This document shows, in pieces, positions 1 to 8,449 of a stretch of DNA of 64,000 nt. Source of the stretch: Asanoa sp. WMMD1127. Lineage in GTDB: Bacteria > Actinomycetota > Actinomycetes > Mycobacteriales > Micromonosporaceae. The stretch spans positions 3,162,001-3,226,000 of the forward strand of contig NZ_JARUBP010000001.1 in assembly GCF_029626225.1 (NCBI RefSeq), read 5' to 3'. The position numbers were made by a program, and so were the translations under genes. Every line of letters begins with the position of its first letter. Position 1 is the first letter of the stretch. The notes beneath the pieces were generated by a model. The model had not been told where the DNA came from. It worked only from the letters and a program-made list of their open reading frames with translations, and searched no databases.

Positions 1-7
1 TCGACGA

Positions 8-838
8 CTAGAGATATTCGATCTCCATGCCTTCGAGCTCGGCCTGGTCGGCGCGGAGGTCGATGGCGGTGACGTGGCCGGCCGCGTCAACGGTGAAGCG
101 GAACACGACCTGCGGCCGGCCGCCCTTGGCCCACACCGCGCCGACCTGGCCGTCGACGAGGGCGATCCGGGCGGCCTCGGCGCGCCCGCAGAACGTGCGG
201 GCCACCGCGTCGGCGCCGAGCACCGGCTCCGCGCCCTCGGCGCGTACCACCGCGCCCGGGTCGAGCAGCGCCAGCAGTCCCTCGAACTCGCCGTTGCGGG
301 CCGCGGCGAGGAAGGCTGTGACGACCGTGCGTTGCCGTTGCTGGTCGGCGTCGAGCGGCTCCTGACCGCGGACCCGCCGGCGGGCGCGGCTGGCCAGCTG
401 CCGGGTGGCCGCGGGCGACCGGCCCACGATCGACGCGACCTCCTCGAACGGCACCGCGAACAGGTCGTGCAGCACGAACGCGAGCCGCTCCGCCGGGCTG
501 AGGCTGTCCAGCACGACCAGCAGGGCCGGCCCGACCGCGTCGGCGAGCAGCGCCTCCTGCTCAGGATCGGGCTGGGTCGCCGGGGCCGGCCCGTCGAGGG
601 GCTCCTCCCGGCGCGCCCGGCGGCTGCGCAGCATGTCGAGGCAGATCCGGCCGACCACGGTGGTCAACCAGCCGCCCAGGTTGTCGACCTCGGCGGTGTC
701 GGTGCGCCGCAGCCGCAGCCAGGTCTCCTGCACCGCGTCGTCGGCCTCGGCGGCCGATCCGAGCATCCGGTAGGCCACCGCGCGCAGGTGCGCCCGGTTC
801 TCCTCGAAGCTGGCCGCCAGCAAGTCCATCTCCGCCAC
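8..838 (-). CDS. sigJ: SigJ-like ECF sigma factor with C-terminal SnoaL-like domain
   Basis: 276 aa. Residues about 10-75 form the sigma-2 region (AYRMLGSAAEADDAVQETWL, then GGWLTTVVGRICLDMLRSRR), residues about 105-160 the sigma-4 HTH (LSPAERLAFVLHDLFAVPFE), and the last ~100 residues a SnoaL/NTF2-like domain. This architecture defines the SigJ (ECF41/ECF56-type) sigma factors, in which the fused C-terminal domain, not an anti-sigma factor, tunes activity. The ECF41 linker motif WLPEP is not present, so ECF56-type is possible. The start is GTG at 838; an ATG three codons in is an alternative. The amidohydrolase gene lies upstream on the same strand, but the 64-bp gap carries a likely own promoter. 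Confidence 0.9.
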   Translation of the reverse strand: MAEMDLLAASFEENRAHLRAVAYRMLGSAAEADDAVQETWLRLRRTDTAEVDNLGGWLTTVVGRICLDMLRSRRARREEPLDGPAPATQPDPEQEALLADAVGPALLVVLDSLSPAERLAFVLHDLFAVPFEEVASIVGRSPAATRQLASRARRRVRGQEPLDADQQRQRTVVTAFLAAARNGEFEGLLALLDPGAVVRAEGAEPVLGADAVARTFCGRAEAARIALVDGQVGAVWAKGGRPQVVFRFTVDAAGHVTAIDLRADQAELEGMEIEYL

Positions 839-872
839 CCGTCACATTCTCGTCGACGCCTGTCACCGTCCT

Positions 873-899
873 GACGGATCGCGCCGGTGGGATGTGACG
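873..899 (-). promoter_or_regulatory. candidate ECF41-type promoter of sigJ
   Basis: Reading the minus strand, CGTCACA (899-893) is followed after 16 bases by CGTC (876-873), about 35 bases before the sigJ start. From memory, the published ECF41 target consensus is TGTCACA in the -35 and CGTC in the -10 region, so this is one mismatch away with plausible spacing. The site lies inside a 10-bp perfect inverted repeat (CCCGTCACAT at 838-847, ATGTGACGGG at 892-901). Autoregulation is inferred. Confidence 0.55.
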
Positions 900-902
900 G
901 GG

Positions 903-1946
903 TCAGCGCACCCGGCGGCCGCGCAGGACGACGGCGGTGGGCTTGTCGAGCTGGCCGAGGTCGGCGCGCGGGTCCTCGGCGTAGACGACCGCGTCGGCGG
1001 GCGCGCCCTCCGCCAGGCCGGGCAGCCCCAGGTAGTCGCGGGCCGACCAAGAGCCCGCGGCCAGCGCCTCGTGCGCCGGCACGCCGGCCGCCGCCAGCGC
1101 GCGGACCTCGTCGGCGACCCGGCCGTGCGGGCGCGAGTCGGTGCCGGCCAACAGCGTCACCCCGGCCTCGGCGGCGGCGGCGACGAGGCCGGGATGTTGG
1201 GTGGCGCCGCCGACGTACCACCGGTTGCGCGGGGTGTCCGGTGCGTCCCGCCGGCGCTGGAGGGAACTGGTCATCACCGCCAGGGTCGGGGTCAGCGCGG
1301 TGCCCTGGGCCGCCATCGTGGCGAGCAGCGCCGGGTCGAGCCACATGCCGTGCTCGAGCGAGTCGACACCGGCGGCGACCGCCACCGCACAACCCTCGGC
1401 GTTCATCGCGTGCACCGCGACCCGGCCGCCGGCGCGGTGCACGGCCCCGACGACGTCGCGCAGCACCGGCTCGGGGAACGGCGGGTCGCCGGGGAACCAG
1501 TCACCGATCAGCTTGACCCAGCCGGTCGCGGCCGCCTGGGCCCCGGCCAGGGCGGGCAGGTCGGCGTGGCTCGGCCGGCGGCCCCAGGCGTCGAAGAACT
1601 GGCCCTCCTGCGCGAACCAGGGACCGGCGTGCACGGCCCGGGGCAGGTCGGGGTCGGTGCCGAACCAGGCCGGCGGGTGGTCGGCGAGCCCGGGCGCGCG
1701 GATCAGCGTCACGCCGCTCTCGGCGTGCTGGCGCAGGTGGGCCCGGAGCACGTCGTCGTCGAGCGGGTCGCCCAGCTCCTCGGTGCCCGGGTGGGTGTGC
1801 GCGTCGACCAGGCCGGGCAGGAGCCAGCCCTCGGCCACGAGCTCGGCGCCGGGCACCGGGTCGGTGGTCCACCGGTCGCCGTCGGCGTAGAGGTCGACCA
1901 TCTCGCCACTCGGCAACGCTTGCCCGCGGATCCGCAGCACGCCCAT
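903..1946 (-). CDS. amidohydrolase family metal-dependent hydrolase
   Basis: 347 aa. An N-terminal small beta domain leads into a TIM-barrel hydrolase: metal-binding HTH at residues 50-52, candidate carbamylated lysine K145 (GWVKLIGD), ligands H179 (AVHAMNAEG) and H199 (SLEHGMW), and catalytic Asp D270 (LLAGTDSRPHG). These are the imidazolonepropionase/prolidase-like amidohydrolase signatures; the substrate (cyclic amide, dipeptide or lactone) cannot be read from the sequence. The start chosen is ATG 1946, because TAGTGT sits 8 bases upstream and fits a leaderless promoter; a longer 382-residue reading would run into the divergent gene. The gene is monocistronic or leads into sigJ. Confidence 0.82.
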   Translation of the reverse strand: MGVLRIRGQALPSGEMVDLYADGDRWTTDPVPGAELVAEGWLLPGLVDAHTHPGTEELGDPLDDDVLRAHLRQHAESGVTLIRAPGLADHPPAWFGTDPDLPRAVHAGPWFAQEGQFFDAWGRRPSHADLPALAGAQAAATGWVKLIGDWFPGDPPFPEPVLRDVVGAVHRAGGRVAVHAMNAEGCAVAVAAGVDSLEHGMWLDPALLATMAAQGTALTPTLAVMTSSLQRRRDAPDTPRNRWYVGGATQHPGLVAAAAEAGVTLLAGTDSRPHGRVADEVRALAAAGVPAHEALAAGSWSARDYLGLPGLAEGAPADAVVYAEDPRADLGQLDKPTAVVLRGRRVR

Positions 1947-1949
1947 GTT

Positions 1950-2001
1950 CCGGGACACTACGCCGTCCGGGAAATGTCGTACGCCGGCGTTAGCGTCCCG
2001 G
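1950..2001. promoter_or_regulatory. divergent promoter region with 7-bp inverted repeat
   Basis: The 57 bases between the amidohydrolase start and the gene at 2004 hold CCGGGAC (1950-1956) and its exact complement GTCCCGG (1995-2001). On each strand a TANNNT hexamer (TAGTGT at 1960-1955 minus, TAGCGT at 1991-1996 plus) lies 7-8 bases from the start codon. This looks like back-to-back leaderless promoters sharing an operator-like repeat. No cognate regulator is identified. Confidence 0.45.
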
Positions 2002-2003
2002 CC

Positions 2004-2465
2004 ATGCGAAACGACTTCGATTTCTTCGTGGGCACCTGGACGTCGCGCCAACGGCGGCTGCGCGAGGTGCTGACCGGCTGCACGGAGTGGTACGAGTTCG
2101 AGGGCCTCAGTCGCAGTTGGAGCGTGCTCGACGGGGCCGGCAACATCGACGAGGTGACGTTCCCGTCGCAGGGGTTCGGCGGGGTGACGATGCGGCTCTA
2201 CGACGCGGAGCGCGACGAGTGGTCGCTCTACTGGGCCAGCAGCCGCACGGGGTTGTCGCTGCCGCCGGTGGTGGGCCGCTTCGACGCGTCCGGCGTCGGG
2301 GTGTTCACCGCCGACGAAGACTACGAGGGCCGGCCGATCAGGGTCCGCTTCACCTGGTCCGACATCACGCCCGAGTCGTGCCGCTGGGAGCAGGCTTTCT
2401 CGGTCGACAAGGGCGAGACCTGGGAGCCCAACTGGGTCGCGGAGTTCAGCCGGAGCGCGGCATGA
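2004..2465 (+). CDS. conserved hypothetical protein (DUF1579-like, calycin-type)
   Basis: 153 aa, cytosolic, no signal peptide or membrane segment. The opening FDFFVGTW, the regular alternation of aromatic and charged residues and the repeated W/Y/F strands (FEGLSRSWSVLDG, DEWSLYWASS, RVRFTWSDI) resemble the small DUF1579/calycin-like beta-barrel proteins often annotated only as hypothetical. The start at 2004 has TAGCGT 7 bases upstream and no ribosome-binding site, so it is probably leaderless. It overlaps the next gene by ATGA (stop 2463-2465, ATG 2462), so the two are translationally coupled. No specific function is assigned. Confidence 0.75.
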   Translation: MRNDFDFFVGTWTSRQRRLREVLTGCTEWYEFEGLSRSWSVLDGAGNIDEVTFPSQGFGGVTMRLYDAERDEWSLYWASSRTGLSLPPVVGRFDASGVGVFTADEDYEGRPIRVRFTWSDITPESCRWEQAFSVDKGETWEPNWVAEFSRSAA

Positions 2466-2836
2466 GCGATCCGACCGCGGCCGCGTTGGCCTACTGGGCG
2501 GCCGCCGAGGCCCGCGACTGGTCCGCCTTCAGCGCGCTGCTGCACGACGACGTGGTCTACGAGCTACCGCAGACCCGCGAACGCATCAGCGGCAGGACCC
2601 GCTACCTCCAGTTCAATGTGGAATATCCCGGTGACTGGCACCTGACGGTCGACCGGGTGGTGGGCGCGGGGCGGCAGGCGGCGACCTGGTGTCACTTCAC
2701 CGCCGACGGCGAGCCGGCTGAGGCGGTCACCTTCTTCGAGCTCGACGAGGCGGGCCTGGTCACGTCGATCACCGAGTTCTGGCCGGCGGCCTACGAGCCG
2801 CCGGCGGGGCGCGCGCACCTGATGCAACGCAGCTGA
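2462..2836 (+). CDS. SnoaL/NTF2-like protein
   Basis: 124 aa. It has the pattern of the SnoaL-like/NTF2 cone fold: an N-terminal helix pair (ALAYWAAAEARDWSAFSALLHDD, in part), the VVYELPQTRERI strand, then long curved strands ending VTSITEFWP. Such proteins are small ligand-binding or isomerase-type folds, and the ligand here is unknown. It begins with an ATGA overlap on the preceding DUF1579-like gene, so the pair should be made together. It is followed by an inverted repeat belonging to the next, secreted peptidase gene. Confidence 0.78.
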   Translation: MSDPTAAALAYWAAAEARDWSAFSALLHDDVVYELPQTRERISGRTRYLQFNVEYPGDWHLTVDRVVGAGRQAATWCHFTADGEPAEAVTFFELDEAGLVTSITEFWPAAYEPPAGRAHLMQRS

Positions 2837-2839
2837 GTC

Positions 2840-2872
2840 GATCAATGTCGAGGTCTTCACATGACATCGATC
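2840..2872. promoter_or_regulatory. inverted repeat ahead of the M28 peptidase gene
   Basis: GATCAATGTC (2840-2849) and GACATCGATC (2863-2872) form a 10-bp repeat with 9 matching pairs around 13 bases, ending 7 bases before the first possible start. This looks like an operator or leader hairpin. Its TCGATCAAGG core also occurs upstream of the secreted M36 peptidase. Confidence 0.45.
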
Positions 2873-2879
2873 AAGGACA

Positions 2880-4343
2880 ATGATTCCTGGAATGGGAGAC
2901 AACCGTGAAAGCCAGGAGCGACCCACGGCCACCCGCCGGGCGTTCCTGTCCGCATCCGCAGTCACCGCCGCGGCGGCCGTCCCGCTGGTCGGCGCGTCAC
3001 CCGCGCAGGCCCACGGCCGGTGGACCGACCCGCCGGTCGCCGGGCCGGGTCGGGGGATCGGCACACAGCGGCCCAGCGCGGCCCTGCGCCGCGCGCTGCG
3101 CGAGGTCGACGCCGACCGCATCGAGGCCGACGTGCGCCGCCTGGCCGCGTTCGGCACCCGGCACACGCTCTCCACCCAGACCGATCCGGCGCGCGGCATC
3201 GGCGCGGCCCGCGACTGGCTCTTCGAGCAGTTCTCGCGCATCGCCGAGCGGTCCGGCGGCCGGATGACGGTCGAGAAGCAGTCGTTCACCCAGCCGGTCT
3301 CGCCGCGCGTGCCCACCCCGACGGTGATCACCAACGTGATCGCCACCCTGCGCGGCACGGTGACGCCCGAACGGGTCTACGTGCTGACGGGGCACTACGA
3401 CTCGCGGATCAGCGACGTCATGAACTTCACCGACGACGCGCCCGGCGCCGACGACGACGCGTCGGGCGTCGCCATCCTGCTCGAGCTGGCCCGCGTCCTG
3501 GCCGACCGGCCGCTCGACGCGACCCTCGTGCTGGGCGCCGTGGCCGGCGAGGAGCAGGGACTCTACGGCTCGGCCTACATGGCCCAGCAGTTCAAGGACG
3601 CCGACACCGACATCCAGGGCATGTTCAGCAACGACATCGTCGGCGCCAGCCGGGCCGACGACGGCACCCGCGAGCCCCGGGTGATCCGGCTCTTCGCCGA
3701 GGGCGTACCCACCTCGGAGACGCCGGCCCAGGGCAACACCCGGCGCTCGGTCGGTGGCGAGAACGACTCGGCGAGCCGGCAGCTGGCCCGGTTCGTCGAC
3801 GCGGTGGCCGACAACGACGAGACCGGCATGCACGTGCGGGTCATCTGGCGCCGCGACCGCTACCTGCGGGGCAGCGACCACATCTCGTTCCTCGAGCGGG
3901 GCTACCCGGCCGGCCGGTTCACCGAGCCCAACGAGGACTTCAGGCATCAGCATCAGGACGTACGCGTGGAAGACGGTGTGCAGTTCGGCGATCTGCCCGA
4001 GTTCTGCGACTTCGACTTCATCGCCCGGGTGGCCCGGGTCAACCTCGCCACGGTCTGGTCGCTGTCGCAGGGTCCCGGCACGCCCAAGGGCGTGATCATC
4101 GTGACCACCAACCTGACCAACGACACCCAGCTCCGGTGGCAGGCCAACACCGAGCCCGACGTCGCCGGCTACGAGGTCGTCTGGCGGGAGACCCGCGAGG
4201 ACGACTGGACCCACGTGATCGACGCGGGCGACGTCACCGAGGCGATCATCGATCTCTCCAAGGACAACGTCTTCTTCGGCGTACGCGCGTACGACCGCGA
4301 CGGGCACCGCAGTCCGGTCGCGTTCCCCGTCCCCGGCACCTGA
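2880..4343 (+). CDS. secreted M28 family zinc aminopeptidase with C-terminal fibronectin III-like domain
   Basis: 487 aa. The N-terminus has a Tat-type signal: twin arginine (TRRAFLSASA, residues 18-27), a hydrophobic stretch and an AQA-type cleavage site near 44. The M28 catalytic domain spans about 70-390 with zinc and catalytic residues visible: H172 (GHYDSR), D191-193 (ADDDASG), E224-E225 (GEEQGLYGS), D252 and a late His in GSDHISFLERG. Residues about 400-487 are a fibronectin III-like module (YEVVWRE, VRAYDRDGHRSPV). It should act outside the cell as an aminopeptidase. ATG 2880 and ATG 2892 are both possible starts; neither has a well-spaced ribosome-binding site. Confidence 0.88.
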   Translation: MIPGMGDNRESQERPTATRRAFLSASAVTAAAAVPLVGASPAQAHGRWTDPPVAGPGRGIGTQRPSAALRRALREVDADRIEADVRRLAAFGTRHTLSTQTDPARGIGAARDWLFEQFSRIAERSGGRMTVEKQSFTQPVSPRVPTPTVITNVIATLRGTVTPERVYVLTGHYDSRISDVMNFTDDAPGADDDASGVAILLELARVLADRPLDATLVLGAVAGEEQGLYGSAYMAQQFKDADTDIQGMFSNDIVGASRADDGTREPRVIRLFAEGVPTSETPAQGNTRRSVGGENDSASRQLARFVDAVADNDETGMHVRVIWRRDRYLRGSDHISFLERGYPAGRFTEPNEDFRHQHQDVRVEDGVQFGDLPEFCDFDFIARVARVNLATVWSLSQGPGTPKGVIIVTTNLTNDTQLRWQANTEPDVAGYEVVWRETREDDWTHVIDAGDVTEAIIDLSKDNVFFGVRAYDRDGHRSPVAFPVPGT

Positions 4344-4352
4344 TCCAGGCGG

Positions 4353-4383
4353 CCCCGGCCGGTGCGCCAGCGCCGGCCCGGGG
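4353..4383 (+). terminator. GC-rich hairpin after the M28 gene
   Basis: CCCCGGCCGG and CGCCGGCCCGGGG can pair around a short loop just after the peptidase stop, with no T tract. It is an actinobacterial-type terminator candidate. Confidence 0.4.
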
Positions 4384-4457
4384 TGACGCTAATTGCGTTG
4401 AGGTATCGGCGATTCCGGCGCAGGCTGAGAGTTCGCCAACCCGGGGGATGCGCACCG

Positions 4458-7400
4458 ATGCCTCTGCTTCGCGACCTCTGGTCGACCGCACCGCTACGCA
4501 CCTCCGTCGTAGCGGTCCTCGTGCTCGTCAACGCCGTCGGGATGGCGCTCTCCGCGGCCCTCGCCGGGCCGGTCCTGGTCGACCACTCGATGGTGGCGTT
4601 CGTGGCGTTGGCGGTCGCGCTGACCGCCGCCGTCCTCAGCGACACGGCCACGGGGCTGCTGATGGCCCGGGTCAGCGCCGACTGGACGGCCGACGTCCGG
4701 CGGCGGCTCTGCCGGGCGGCGATCGGGCAGGACATCCCGCGGCTCGAGTCCACCCCGGTCGGCGAGCTGCTCGACCGGATCGACGGCGACGTCTACCAGA
4801 TCGGCAGCGACCTGCGCGGCAGCGGCATCCGCGTGGTCCAGTCGGTGGCCATCGGCCTCGTCTCGGTCGCCACGGCCCTGGTCGTCTGGTGGCCGGCCGG
4901 CCTCGGCATGCTGGTGCTCGCCGCGATCCTCGTGGTGTGGCTGGCCAAACCCACCCGGCGGATCGCACCCGCCCGGATGGCCGAGGAAGAGGCCTGGTCC
5001 GATCTCGCCGCGGTGATGGAGGAGTCCATCCACGGGCAGGACGACGTGCGCACGACCCTGGCCCGGCCCTACGTGCTGCGCCTGTTCGCCGCCCGCTCGC
5101 GCGAGGTGCTCCGGCTCGCCCGGATCGTCTGGCAGCTCACCGCCAAGGTGACGACGATGGCGGTCGGCGTCATGCGGGTCGGCGTGGCGCTGGCCGTGGT
5201 CGGCGGCGTCTGGGCGTTGTCGACCGGGCGGATCGACGGCGCCCGGCTGACCGCGATCTGGCTGCTCATCATCGGGTTCGCCGGCGTGGTCGAGCACATG
5301 AGCCGGATGGTCCCCGAGCTGCAGAACGCGCTCGGGGCCTGGGGCCGCGTGCTGCTGCTGAAGGCCTCGCCCCAGGAGCCGGTGGGCGGCACGCCGCCGC
5401 CTGACGCCGACATCGCCGTGCGCGGGCTGACCTTCCGCTACCCGGCGAGCGAGGCGACCGGGCGCCCGGCCGCCCTGCGCGACGTCGACCTGTCGTTCGT
5501 CCGCGGCCGGTCCTACGCGGTGGTCGGTCGCACCGGCTCGGGCAAGTCGACGCTGGCCAAGGTGCTCACCCGCTCGGTCGACGTGCCGCGCGGCACCGTC
5601 CGGCTCGGCGACACCGACCTGGTCGACATCGACCTCGACGGGCTGCGCCGGTGGGTCGCGATCGTCCCGCAACGCACCGAGATCCTCGCCGGCACGCTCG
5701 CCGAGAACGTGGCGCTCTTCGACCCTGAGCTGATCGACGGGGCCGGCGCCGCGCTCGACGAGCTCGGCCTGACCTCGTGGGTCGCCGAGCTCCCCGACGG
5801 GTTGGCGACCAAGCTCGGCGAGGGCGGCCACAAGCTCTCCGCCGGCCAGGAGCAGCTCGTCGCGTTCGCCCGCATCCTGGTCCGCGACCCACACGTCGTG
5901 ATCCTCGACGAGGCCACCGCGCGGCTCGACCCGGTCACCGAGGAACGCGTCCAGCACGCCACCGCACGCCTGCTCCGCGACCGCATCGGCATCGTGATCG
6001 CGCACCGGCTCTCCTCGGTGCGCCGGTGCGACGAGGTGATCGTGCTGGCCGACGGCGAGGTGGTCGAGGCGGGCCCGCTACGCGAGTCCGCGCGGTTCGC
6101 GGCGCTGATGGCGCGCAGCCGCGCGGGCGCGCCGGCGACGGCCGGCGGGCTCGCCCTGGCCGAGCGGCCCGCCGGCGACGACGACCTCGAACTGGCCGAG
6201 GACGGCGAGCCGGAGGCCGAGGAGCGGCCGGGCGCCGCCGTGACCGTGCCGCCCAAGGCCGACCCGCCGCCGGTGGTCGAGGCGGCCCGGCCCGGCACGC
6301 TGCGCGAGATCCTGCGGCTGATGACCAACGACCCGCGATTCGGGATCGCGGGCCTGGCCGTCTTCTGCGGCATGACGCTGCTCGGCCTCGACGGTTCGGT
6401 CCTGCCCTACCTCTGGGCCACGCTCGTCGACGGCAGCGGCAGCCTGCTGTGGCCGACCATCGGCATCATCGCGGGCCTGCTGGTCTACCTGCCGATGCCC
6501 TACGTGACGTCCATCTGGTACCCGGAGTGGTGGGTCCGCCAGATGCTGCGGATCAGCCTGCGGCTGCTGCACGGCCAGACCGGGCCCCGGCGGGTCAGCA
6601 AGCACACCCCGGCCGAGGTGGTCGCCCAGGCCGGCGACACCGAACGCGTCGTGCTGCTCGCCGACCACCTGGTCGACCAGACCCTCTGCCTGTTCCTGCT
6701 GGTCTCGATGACGGTCGTCTCGCAGTCGTTCGTCCCGGCCGGCTTCTTCCTGGCCACCGTGCTGGTCTCCGGCCTGGTGGCGACCGCGTTCGGCGGCTCG
6801 CTGGAACGGCTGGCCCGCAGCACCGTCGCGGCCCGCGCGGCGTTCGCCACCGCGCTGGTCTCCTCGCTCTCCGCCGCCCGCACCGTCAAGCTGGCCGGCG
6901 CGAGCGAGCCGGTGCTGGCCCACCTGGCCCGCCTCGACCAGATCCGCAGCGACAAGCAGCGGCGCGAGATCGCCACCCAGGTCCTGGCCCGGTCGACCCC
7001 GTCGATGGTCAGCGGCCTGCTGCCGATCGGCGCCTGGGCGCTCTACCTCAACGGCGGGTTGTCCGCGGGCGCCACCCTGGTCGCGGTGGCCACGCTCGGT
7101 GCCGCGCGCTGGTTCGCGTGGACCACCGCCTCGCTGGTCGCCCAGCTCCCGTCGGCCCGGGTCTGGACCCGGCGCACGGCGTCGATGGCCGGCCGGCCCG
7201 ACTACTCGGCCGAGGTGCCGGGCGTCGACATCTCGCTCGGCATCGCGCCGGCGCCCACCGCCCCGCCGCGTACGCCGCTGCGCCGGCTGGAGCTGCGCGG
7301 GTTCACCGCCGTGCACGAGGACGGCACGCTCGGCGTACGCGACGTCGACCTGTCGATCCGCCGCGGTCAGCTCGTGCTGGTGGTCGGCCCGGTCGGCGCC

Positions 7401-7961
7401 GGCAAGTCGTCGCTGCTGCGGGCCATGGCGGGCATCGTCCACCACACGGGCGAGCTGCGCTGGAACGAGGAGTCGGTGACCGAGCCGGAGCTGTTCCTGC
7501 GGCCCAACCAGGTCGGCTACGTCGGCCAACTGCCACGGGTGCTGTCCGGCACCGTCGCCGACAACATCCAGCTCGGCCACCAGGTCGACGCGGAAAATGC
7601 GGTGACGATCGCCCAGCTGTCCCACGACCTGTCCGCGGCCGGCGGCGGGCTGGGCCTGCTGATCGGCCACAAGGGCACGCGGCTGTCCGGCGGCCAGCTG
7701 CAGCGGCTGGCGCTGGCCCGGGCACTGGCGCCGCGCACCGAGCTGCTGATCGCCGACGACGTCTCCTCGGCGCTCGACGTGACCACCGAGCTCGACCTGT
7801 GGCGGGCGCTGCGCGCCACGGGCGTCACCGTGATCGGCTCGACGTCGAAGCAGGCCGCGCTGGCCCAGGCCGACCACGTGATCGTCCTCGTCGAGGGCAC
7901 GGTGGCCGCCAGTGGCACGTGGTCGGAGCTGGTGCCGCGTTGGGGACACCTCGCCGGTTGA
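4458..7961 (+). CDS. fused ABC transporter, TMD-NBD-TMD-NBD
   Basis: 1167 aa, a full exporter in one chain. TMD1 spans about 1-320 and NBD1 about 330-560 (Walker A GRTGSGKST near 357, signature LSAGQ near 460, Walker B VVILDEA near 480). An acidic/proline linker follows, then TMD2 (about 620-900) and NBD2 (Walker A GPVGAGKSS near 976, signature LSGGQ near 1075, Walker B LLIADDVSSALD near 1096). NBD2 has Asp where the catalytic Glu normally follows Walker B, and NBD1 has LSAGQ instead of LSGGQ, so the two ATP sites are probably unequal, as in heterodimeric exporters. The start ATG 4458 follows a GGGGG run. Substrate unknown; it does not look like CydDC despite cydAB further on. Confidence 0.85.
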   Translation: MPLLRDLWSTAPLRTSVVAVLVLVNAVGMALSAALAGPVLVDHSMVAFVALAVALTAAVLSDTATGLLMARVSADWTADVRRRLCRAAIGQDIPRLESTPVGELLDRIDGDVYQIGSDLRGSGIRVVQSVAIGLVSVATALVVWWPAGLGMLVLAAILVVWLAKPTRRIAPARMAEEEAWSDLAAVMEESIHGQDDVRTTLARPYVLRLFAARSREVLRLARIVWQLTAKVTTMAVGVMRVGVALAVVGGVWALSTGRIDGARLTAIWLLIIGFAGVVEHMSRMVPELQNALGAWGRVLLLKASPQEPVGGTPPPDADIAVRGLTFRYPASEATGRPAALRDVDLSFVRGRSYAVVGRTGSGKSTLAKVLTRSVDVPRGTVRLGDTDLVDIDLDGLRRWVAIVPQRTEILAGTLAENVALFDPELIDGAGAALDELGLTSWVAELPDGLATKLGEGGHKLSAGQEQLVAFARILVRDPHVVILDEATARLDPVTEERVQHATARLLRDRIGIVIAHRLSSVRRCDEVIVLADGEVVEAGPLRESARFAALMARSRAGAPATAGGLALAERPAGDDDLELAEDGEPEAEERPGAAVTVPPKADPPPVVEAARPGTLREILRLMTNDPRFGIAGLAVFCGMTLLGLDGSVLPYLWATLVDGSGSLLWPTIGIIAGLLVYLPMPYVTSIWYPEWWVRQMLRISLRLLHGQTGPRRVSKHTPAEVVAQAGDTERVVLLADHLVDQTLCLFLLVSMTVVSQSFVPAGFFLATVLVSGLVATAFGGSLERLARSTVAARAAFATALVSSLSAARTVKLAGASEPVLAHLARLDQIRSDKQRREIATQVLARSTPSMVSGLLPIGAWALYLNGGLSAGATLVAVATLGAARWFAWTTASLVAQLPSARVWTRRTASMAGRPDYSAEVPGVDISLGIAPAPTAPPRTPLRRLELRGFTAVHEDGTLGVRDVDLSIRRGQLVLVVGPVGAGKSSLLRAMAGIVHHTGELRWNEESVTEPELFLRPNQVGYVGQLPRVLSGTVADNIQLGHQVDAENAVTIAQLSHDLSAAGGGLGLLIGHKGTRLSGGQLQRLALARALAPRTELLIADDVSSALDVTTELDLWRALRATGVTVIGSTSKQAALAQADHVIVLVEGTVAASGTWSELVPRWGHLAG

Positions 7962-8008
7962 CCCGTGGGCTATCTTCATGGCCGGCATCGCGAGGCACGG
8001 GGGTCCAC

Positions 8009-8449
8009 ATGGCAGAGCTGACGGCTACCGGTCGCGGCGCCCGCGTCGTCGCCGCGGTCGTCGGGGCCGCCCTGCTGCTCGCCGGCTCCGCGTGGGGCCA
8101 TGACGACTGGTTCCCGTTCGGCCCGTTCAGCATGTACGCGGGCGTCAACGGCCCCAACGAGCCCGCGCCCGACACCCGGGTCGAGGGCACCGACCGCACC
8201 GGCCGGGTGATCGTGCTCAACGAGCGCAACGCCGGCGTGCGCCGGGCCGAGATCGAGGGCCAGGAGGGTTCGTACGTCGGCGATCCGGCCCGGCTGGCCC
8301 GCATCGCCGACAGCTACCAGGGGCTCAACCCGGGCGCGCCGCCGCTCGACAAGGTCGCGCTGATCGTCCGGCTGCACGAGATCCGGCACAGCAGCGCCAC
8401 CGGCAAGTGGCACGACGACGTCCGCGCGGTCTGGGAGCGGCCGGCATGA
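8009..8449 (+). CDS. small membrane-anchored partner of HTTM protein
   Basis: 146 aa. A single N-terminal hydrophobic segment (about residues 12-28, VVAAVVGAALLLAGSAWG) is followed by an extracytoplasmic domain beginning DDWFPFGPFSMYAG, then mixed alpha/beta sequence. It overlaps the HTTM gene by ATGA (ATG 8446), and that gene is followed closely by a DCC-family thiol protein, so the three probably work as one membrane unit. The PFGPFSMY motif appears from memory to recur in proteins beside HTTM genes, but no biochemical role is known. The ABC exporter lies 47 bases upstream and may be cotranscribed. Confidence 0.7.
   Translation: MAELTATGRGARVVAAVVGAALLLAGSAWGHDDWFPFGPFSMYAGVNGPNEPAPDTRVEGTDRTGRVIVLNERNAGVRRAEIEGQEGSYVGDPARLARIADSYQGLNPGAPPLDKVALIVRLHEIRHSSATGKWHDDVRAVWERPA

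Noticed and set aside
4458-7961. CydDC exporter of the bd oxidase
   Set aside because: It is 7 kb from cydAB and linked to the HTTM genes; no sequence feature identifies it as CydDC.
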